Part shown: positions 5,233-9,298 of the stretch, one piece after another
Numbering within the stretch: the first letter of the stretch is position 1
How the letters are laid out: every line of letters starts with the position of its first letter
Notes under the pieces: model-generated
What the model was told of the DNA's origin: nothing
What the model saw: the letters and a program-made list of their open reading frames with translations, nothing else
The model's database searches: none
Source: Aliicoccus sp041838435
Lineage (GTDB): Bacteria; Bacillota; Bacilli; Staphylococcales; Salinicoccaceae
Assembly: GCA_041838435.1 (NCBI GenBank)
Contig: JBGYPO010000144.1
Location: 1 to 9,298 of the forward strand
Length of the DNA stretch: 9,298 bases
Direction: 5' to 3'
Made by a program: the position numbers and the translations under genes

Positions 5233-6708
5233 ATGCCAGCAAAAACCGGTAAAGATTACATTGAGAGATTACAAAAAGCGAACAACAACATTTATATTCA
5301 CGGAGAACGTGTAGACGACGTGACCACACACCCGAAGTTTAAAGGCGTCGTTAAATCGATGGCGAAACTCTACGACATGCAGCATGACAATCCAGAGCGT
5401 ATGTTGTACACGTCACCAACGACGGGCCACAAAGTCGGCAAAACATTTATGGTGCCGGAAACAATTGAGCAGCTGATTGAGCGCCGCGAAGCGATTATGG
5501 AATGGCAAAGTTTCACAAAAGGCTTGATGGGCCGTGCACCTGATTATTTAAATGCCGAAGTGATGACGATGTCAAAAGCCTATGATTTTTACGGTCAGGG
5601 CGAGCATAAATCATTTGCTTACAACGCGCTGAGATACGCAGAATATGCACGTGAAAATGATATTACATTGACACATACACTTATTCATCCACAGGTGAAC
5701 CGTGCAAAGATTCGAGCAGAACAAAAAGATGCAAACATGGCACTGCACGTTGTTGAAAAAAATGATGACGGTGTCGTTGTAAGCGGAATTCGTTTACTCG
5801 CAACACAGGCGGCGATTACAGATGAGATTTTTGTCTTCCCGTCAACCGTTGTAAAGTCTGGTGCGAAGGATGATCCGTATTCTCTTGCATTCGCAATCCC
5901 GAACAACACGAAGGGCTTGAAGTATCTCTCACGTGAGTCATTTGTTTATGGTGAAGGTGAAGCAGACTTCAACCACCCTGTCGGTTCCCAGTTTGAAGAA
6001 GGTGACGCAATCGTATCATTTGATAACGTACTTGTGCCGTGGGACCGGGTGTTTATTCTGGAAGATTCTGAACTGTGCAACAAAGCCTTTGCCGAGACGA
6101 ATGCCGTGACACATATGACACATCAGGTTGTGGCAAAGGATATTGCAAAAACTGAATTTTTACTTGGTGTGACGCTCAAACTGATGGATTCAATCGGCAT
6201 TGACGGGTTCCAGCACGTGCAGGATAAAGGGACGGAAATCATGCTGACACTTGAAGCAATGAAGTCTCATCTCTATAAAGCCGAACACAACGCGAAGCTT
6301 GATAAATGGGGCATGATGACGCCGGACTGGGAAGCTTTGAATGCCGCACGAAACTATTTCCCGCGCGTCTATCCGCGCATGGCTGAGATCTTAAGAATAT
6401 TGGGCGCATCCGGATTAATGGGTATACCGACGTATGAAGATTTCACAAATAAAGACATCGGACCGATTTTAAACCGTGCAATGCAGGGTAAGAATGTCGA
6501 AGGTTTTGAGCGCGTACAGCTGTTCCGCCTCGCATGGGATATGACGATGAGCGCATTCGGTGCGCGTCAAACGCACTATGAGTACTACTTCTTCGGAGAC
6601 CCGGTAAAGATGGGCATGGCGTACTTTGACCAGTACAATAAAGAGCCGCTGATGAAATCTGTTGATGACTTTCTCAAGTCACAAAACGTAAAGCGACCGA
6701 ACTTTTAA
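5233..6708 (+). CDS. hpaB: 4-hydroxyphenylacetate 3-monooxygenase, oxygenase component
   Basis: HpaB uses reduced flavin, supplied by HpaC, and O2 to hydroxylate 4-hydroxyphenylacetate to 3,4-dihydroxyphenylacetate (homoprotocatechuate) in the cytoplasm. The 491-residue protein is close in length to the Thermus enzyme. R101 and Y105 in GRAPDY match R100 and Y104 of Thermus thermophilus HpaB. H148 in LTHTLIHPQVNR is the likely counterpart of the active-site H142. The acyl-CoA-dehydrogenase-like fold is seen further on, with RLLATQAAITDEIFVFPS and VPWDRVFILED. It starts at the ATG at 5233, chosen by its SD, and leads the plus-strand operon, 15 bases before hpaC. The adjacent hpaC, hpaE and ring-cleaving dioxygenase strongly support 4-hydroxyphenylacetate as substrate. 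Related enzymes hydroxylate phenol or chlorophenols, and 4-hydroxybutyryl-CoA dehydratase shares the fold, but context argues against both. Confidence 0.93.
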   Translation: MPAKTGKDYIERLQKANNNIYIHGERVDDVTTHPKFKGVVKSMAKLYDMQHDNPERMLYTSPTTGHKVGKTFMVPETIEQLIERREAIMEWQSFTKGLMGRAPDYLNAEVMTMSKAYDFYGQGEHKSFAYNALRYAEYARENDITLTHTLIHPQVNRAKIRAEQKDANMALHVVEKNDDGVVVSGIRLLATQAAITDEIFVFPSTVVKSGAKDDPYSLAFAIPNNTKGLKYLSRESFVYGEGEADFNHPVGSQFEEGDAIVSFDNVLVPWDRVFILEDSELCNKAFAETNAVTHMTHQVVAKDIAKTEFLLGVTLKLMDSIGIDGFQHVQDKGTEIMLTLEAMKSHLYKAEHNAKLDKWGMMTPDWEALNAARNYFPRVYPRMAEILRILGASGLMGIPTYEDFTNKDIGPILNRAMQGKNVEGFERVQLFRLAWDMTMSAFGARQTHYEYYFFGDPVKMGMAYFDQYNKEPLMKSVDDFLKSQNVKRPNF

Positions 6709-6723
6709 AGAGGAGTGTTCTTG

Positions 6724-7197
6724 ATGGATACAAGAGAATTTAGAAATGCGATGGGACGTTTTGTCACTGGTGTAACGATTATAACTGCAGAAGATGACAC
6801 AGGTACACACGGTATGACAGCGAATGCGTTTATGTCCGTGTCACTCGATCCGAAACTGATAATGATTTCTGTTGGGAACGAAGCGACGATGCTCGATAAA
6901 ATTAAATCTGCACAAAAATTTGCGGTGAATGTTTTGTGTGACAATCAACAGGATATTTCGATGCACTTTGCAAAGCAGCTATTAAAAGAAGAACCCCTTG
7001 AGTTTGGCAATATGAGCGGCGTACCGATTATCAATGATGCGCTCGCGAACGTGGTGTGTGATGTCTACGCAGAATATTTGCTTGGTGACCATACGGTATT
7101 CGTGGGTGCCGTCAAAGATTTTGTTGTGCATGAAGGACGTCCACTCACATATTACAGCGGACAATACGGCCAGTACGATGTGCAAAACGATAAGTAA
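6724..7197 (+). CDS. hpaC: 4-hydroxyphenylacetate 3-monooxygenase, flavin reductase component
   Basis: HpaC is the small NAD(P)H:flavin oxidoreductase that supplies diffusible reduced flavin to HpaB. The 157 residues cover a single flavin-reductase-like domain: FRNAMGRFVTGVTIITAED at the N terminus, THGMTANAFMSVSLDPKLIMISV, then KFAVNVLCDNQQDISMHFA. A conserved GDHTVFVGAVKDF and a short C-terminal tail follow. AGAGGAG (6709-6715) precedes ATG 6724 by eight bases. A GTG at 6715 overlaps that SD and a TTG at 6721 is less likely. The gene is 15 bases after hpaB and 12 before hpaE, so it is co-transcribed. The family includes reductases for other monooxygenases; the hpaB neighbour fixes the role. 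Confidence 0.92.
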   Translation: MDTREFRNAMGRFVTGVTIITAEDDTGTHGMTANAFMSVSLDPKLIMISVGNEATMLDKIKSAQKFAVNVLCDNQQDISMHFAKQLLKEEPLEFGNMSGVPIINDALANVVCDVYAEYLLGDHTVFVGAVKDFVVHEGRPLTYYSGQYGQYDVQNDK

Positions 7198-7207
7198 AGG
7201 AGTGATC
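7198..7207 (+). promoter_or_regulatory. hpaE: Strong Shine-Dalgarno site deciding the hpaE GTG start
   Basis: AGGAGTGATC, nearly the full anti-SD complement, overlaps the hpaC stop. Its AGGAG core ends seven bases before GTG 7210. The next in-frame ATG at 7225 is too distant. Confidence 0.8.
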
Positions 7208-7209
7208 GC

Positions 7210-8706
7210 GTGTCAGAGAAACATATGAAGTTAATCAACGAGCTGAAACCCGTCATGCACTATATTAATGGCGAGTTCGTGCCGTCATCTAATGGTGAGA
7301 CATTCCAAAACATCAGTCCGTTTACGAACACCTCGATGAATGATATCGCGTCTGGGGATACTGATGATATTGATAAAGCCGTCACAGCAGCCGCTGCAGC
7401 ATTTAAAGGTGAATGGGGCACGATGAAACTCGATGAACGCTTAGAATATATTTATAAAATCGGTGACTTAATTGAAGCTGAAGTTGAGGAAATTGCGCTT
7501 CTCGAATCACTGGATACAGGTTTACCGATTAAGCAGACGCGCAAGATGGTATCCCGCGCTGCCCTCAACTTTAAATTTTACGCTGATCAAGTGAAACACG
7601 TCATGTTCGGTGAAACATATCCGGTAGATGATGAGTTTGTGAACTATACGACGCGTAAACCGGTGGGTGTAGCCGGCCTTATTACGCCATGGAATGCACC
7701 ATTCATGCTTGAAACGTGGAAGATAGCACCAGCGCTTGCAACCGGCAATACAGTCGTGTTAAAACCTGCGGAATGGTCGCCTTTATCCGCACAGCGCATT
7801 GCTGAGGTGATTGACCGTGCCGGACTGCCGAAGGGCGTCTTTAATGTCGTACATGGGATTGGTGAAGTCGCGGGTGACGCACTTGTGAAACATAAAGATG
7901 TGCGACTCATTTCATTTACCGGCGAGACGAAAACGGGTTCATTGATTATGAAAAATGGTGCGGATACCTTGAAGCGCTTCTCAATGGAACTCGGCGGGAA
8001 GAGTCCGATTATTGTCTTTGATGATGCGGATTACGAACGTGCGCTCGACGCAGTCATATGGGGTATTTACTCGTTTAATGGCGAGCGCTGTACGGCAAAC
8101 TCACGCCTGTATGTCCAGGAATCCATTAAAGATAAGTTTATAGAGGATGTGAGGTCACGTATTGAGCGAATAAAGGTCGGCGATCCACTCGATGACGACA
8201 CAGATGTTGGCCCGCTCATTAAAACGGAACACTTCGAGAATGTGACGCGTTATATTGAGCTTGCAAAGGATGAAGGGTGTGAAGTGATTCAAGCGGATGT
8301 GCCTAAGTCGCTGTCACGCGGAAATTTTGTGCCGCCAACCCTGCTTGTCGGTGCTGAGAATCACATGCGCATCGTACAGGAAGAAATCTTTGGACCCGTC
8401 ATGGCGGTCATGTCATTTAAGAATGAAGCTGAAGTGATAGAAAAAGCAAATGACGTTGAATATGGTTTAGCGGGTTATGTTTGGACGCGTAACCTTGCAC
8501 GTGGTCACCGTGTGGCACAGGCGATAGATGCGGGAATGCTCTGGGTGAACTCACAAAATGTTCGTGATTTACGCACACCATTTGGTGGTGCTAAAAACAG
8601 CGGTATTGGCCGTGAGGGTGGATTTTATGCCTTTGATTTCTATACAGAAATTAAAATTATTCACGTGGCAATCGGAGACCATCATATTCCGAAATTTGGT
8701 AAGTGA
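7210..8706 (+). CDS. hpaE: 5-carboxymethyl-2-hydroxymuconate semialdehyde dehydrogenase
   Basis: HpaE oxidises the ring-cleavage product 5-carboxymethyl-2-hydroxymuconic semialdehyde to the dicarboxylate with NAD. At 498 residues it has normal aldehyde dehydrogenase length. The family residues are all present: N162 in TPWNAPF, K185 in VLKPAEWSP, general base E260 in MELGGKSP, and nucleophile C294 in NGERCTANSR. SFTGETKTG (235-243) lies in the NAD-binding domain, and EEIFGPVMAV is also seen. The start is GTG. It lies between hpaC and the ring-cleaving dioxygenase, with 11 bases to the latter. From sequence alone it could be another betaine- or hydroxymuconate-type aldehyde dehydrogenase; the operon makes the HpaE role the best call. 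Confidence 0.9.
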   Translation: MSEKHMKLINELKPVMHYINGEFVPSSNGETFQNISPFTNTSMNDIASGDTDDIDKAVTAAAAAFKGEWGTMKLDERLEYIYKIGDLIEAEVEEIALLESLDTGLPIKQTRKMVSRAALNFKFYADQVKHVMFGETYPVDDEFVNYTTRKPVGVAGLITPWNAPFMLETWKIAPALATGNTVVLKPAEWSPLSAQRIAEVIDRAGLPKGVFNVVHGIGEVAGDALVKHKDVRLISFTGETKTGSLIMKNGADTLKRFSMELGGKSPIIVFDDADYERALDAVIWGIYSFNGERCTANSRLYVQESIKDKFIEDVRSRIERIKVGDPLDDDTDVGPLIKTEHFENVTRYIELAKDEGCEVIQADVPKSLSRGNFVPPTLLVGAENHMRIVQEEIFGPVMAVMSFKNEAEVIEKANDVEYGLAGYVWTRNLARGHRVAQAIDAGMLWVNSQNVRDLRTPFGGAKNSGIGREGGFYAFDFYTEIKIIHVAIGDHHIPKFGK

Positions 8707-8717
8707 GGAGGATTGTC

Positions 8718-9298
8718 ATGAATTTTAATATAACGCGCGCCGGTCGTGCTGTCTTTCATGTCACTGATTTAGAGGCATCAAAAGCTTTTTATGACGCGCT
8801 TGGTTTTATCGAAACTGAGAGTGATAGCGAGAATGTCTACTACAGGGCGATAGAAGATCACGCGCATCATTGTCTGCATTTGAAATTAAATGACACCGCT
8901 GCTGTTGAAGTTATTAGCTTTAAGGTTGGCAGCGAAGATGATCTGGATGCCCTGCACGCGCACTTTATCGGTGAGGGTAAACGCGTGAAGTGGATGGATA
9001 AAGGTACTCAGCATGCTTTAGGTCGGACACTGCGTGTAGAAGACATTTCAGGTATCACCATAGAATTTTATTTCGAAATGACGCATGTTGAGCGCATGCT
9101 GCAGAAATTCCATTTGCATAAGGGTGCTAAAGTTCAGCGCATTGACCATTTTAACTGTGCTGTGCCGGATGTGGATGTCGCGTTTGATTACTACAAAACA
9201 TCGCTCGATTTTAAATGTTCAGAGTTTACATCAATTAAAGGGTCTGAAAATATTTGGGCCACATGGCTGCATCGTAAGCCTGGTGTGCATGACGTCGC
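8718..9298 (+). CDS. hpaD: Homoprotocatechuate 2,3-dioxygenase (class I extradiol), N-terminal part
   Basis: This vicinal-oxygen-chelate-fold dioxygenase cleaves 3,4-dihydroxyphenylacetate between C2 and C3 using Fe(II) or Mn(II). The first 193 residues are in view and the right edge cuts it. An N-terminal VOC domain (about 5-120) ends in TLRVEDISGITIEFYFEMTHVER, and the catalytic domain begins near 140. H144 in RIDHFN matches metal ligand H155 of Brevibacterium fuscum HPCD. W183 and H191 (WLHRKPGVHD) match its W192 and acid/base H200, with the same spacing of eight. The remaining ligands, matching H214 and E267, lie outside the window. The ATG at 8718 follows a GAGGAGG SD that overlaps the hpaE stop. 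It is related to HPCD and MndD, not to the LigB-type HpaD of E. coli, so the symbol marks function rather than homology. Confidence 0.9.
   Translation, partial: MNFNITRAGRAVFHVTDLEASKAFYDALGFIETESDSENVYYRAIEDHAHHCLHLKLNDTAAVEVISFKVGSEDDLDALHAHFIGEGKRVKWMDKGTQHALGRTLRVEDISGITIEFYFEMTHVERMLQKFHLHKGAKVQRIDHFNCAVPDVDVAFDYYKTSLDFKCSEFTSIKGSENIWATWLHRKPGVHDV

Noticed and set aside
6715..6723. GTG 6715 or TTG 6721 as the hpaC start
   Set aside because: The GTG overlaps the SD, and ATG 6724 has better codon and acceptable spacing.

Overview
The window looks like chromosomal DNA of a Bacillota (Bacillales-type) bacterium. Nearly every gene has a strong AGGAGG-type Shine-Dalgarno (SD) site, GTG starts are common, promoters are TTGACA/TATAAT-like, and two sites fit the CcpA catabolite-repression (cre) consensus. 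Protein sequences as recalled resemble Bacillus and Lysinibacillus homologues. A non-Staphylococcus member of Staphylococcaceae is possible, but this is a guess. No RNA gene, mobile element, CRISPR array or pseudogene was seen. No gene-free stretch exceeds about 155 bases.

Layout. Positions 1-4064 are a tightly packed minus-strand operon. In transcription order it holds a FlK-type acyl-CoA thioesterase (4064-3651), a phenylalanine dehydrogenase (3647-2514), 2-oxoacid dehydrogenase E1-alpha (2500-1421), E1-beta (1420-434) and the start of the E2 lipoyl acyltransferase (421 to beyond the left edge). A LysR-type regulator (5078-4200) lies upstream on the same strand. Diverging from it is a plus-strand operon: hpaB (5233-6708), hpaC (6724-7197), hpaE (7210-8706) and a class I extradiol dioxygenase playing the hpaD role (8718 to beyond the right edge).

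How the genes may work together. The plus-strand genes encode the homoprotocatechuate route: 4-hydroxyphenylacetate to 3,4-dihydroxyphenylacetate (HpaBC), ring cleavage (HpaD) and semialdehyde oxidation (HpaE). The minus-strand genes could feed it from tyrosine. The amino acid dehydrogenase would give an arylpyruvate, the dedicated 2-oxoacid dehydrogenase would decarboxylate it to an aryl-acetyl-CoA, and the thioesterase would release the free arylacetate. This would be a CoA-thioester route from tyrosine to 4-hydroxyphenylacetate, replacing the usual decarboxylase plus aldehyde dehydrogenase. It is an inference from gene content and residue motifs; no substrate has been shown.

Regulation. 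Both operons have a cre-like site just upstream of the first gene's SD, suggesting shared CcpA repression. The LysR gene sits beside the divergent promoter region, which contains two ATAT-N7-ATAT boxes. The leader of the minus-strand operon contains a 24-bp imperfect palindrome followed by seven T residues, either an operator or an attenuator.
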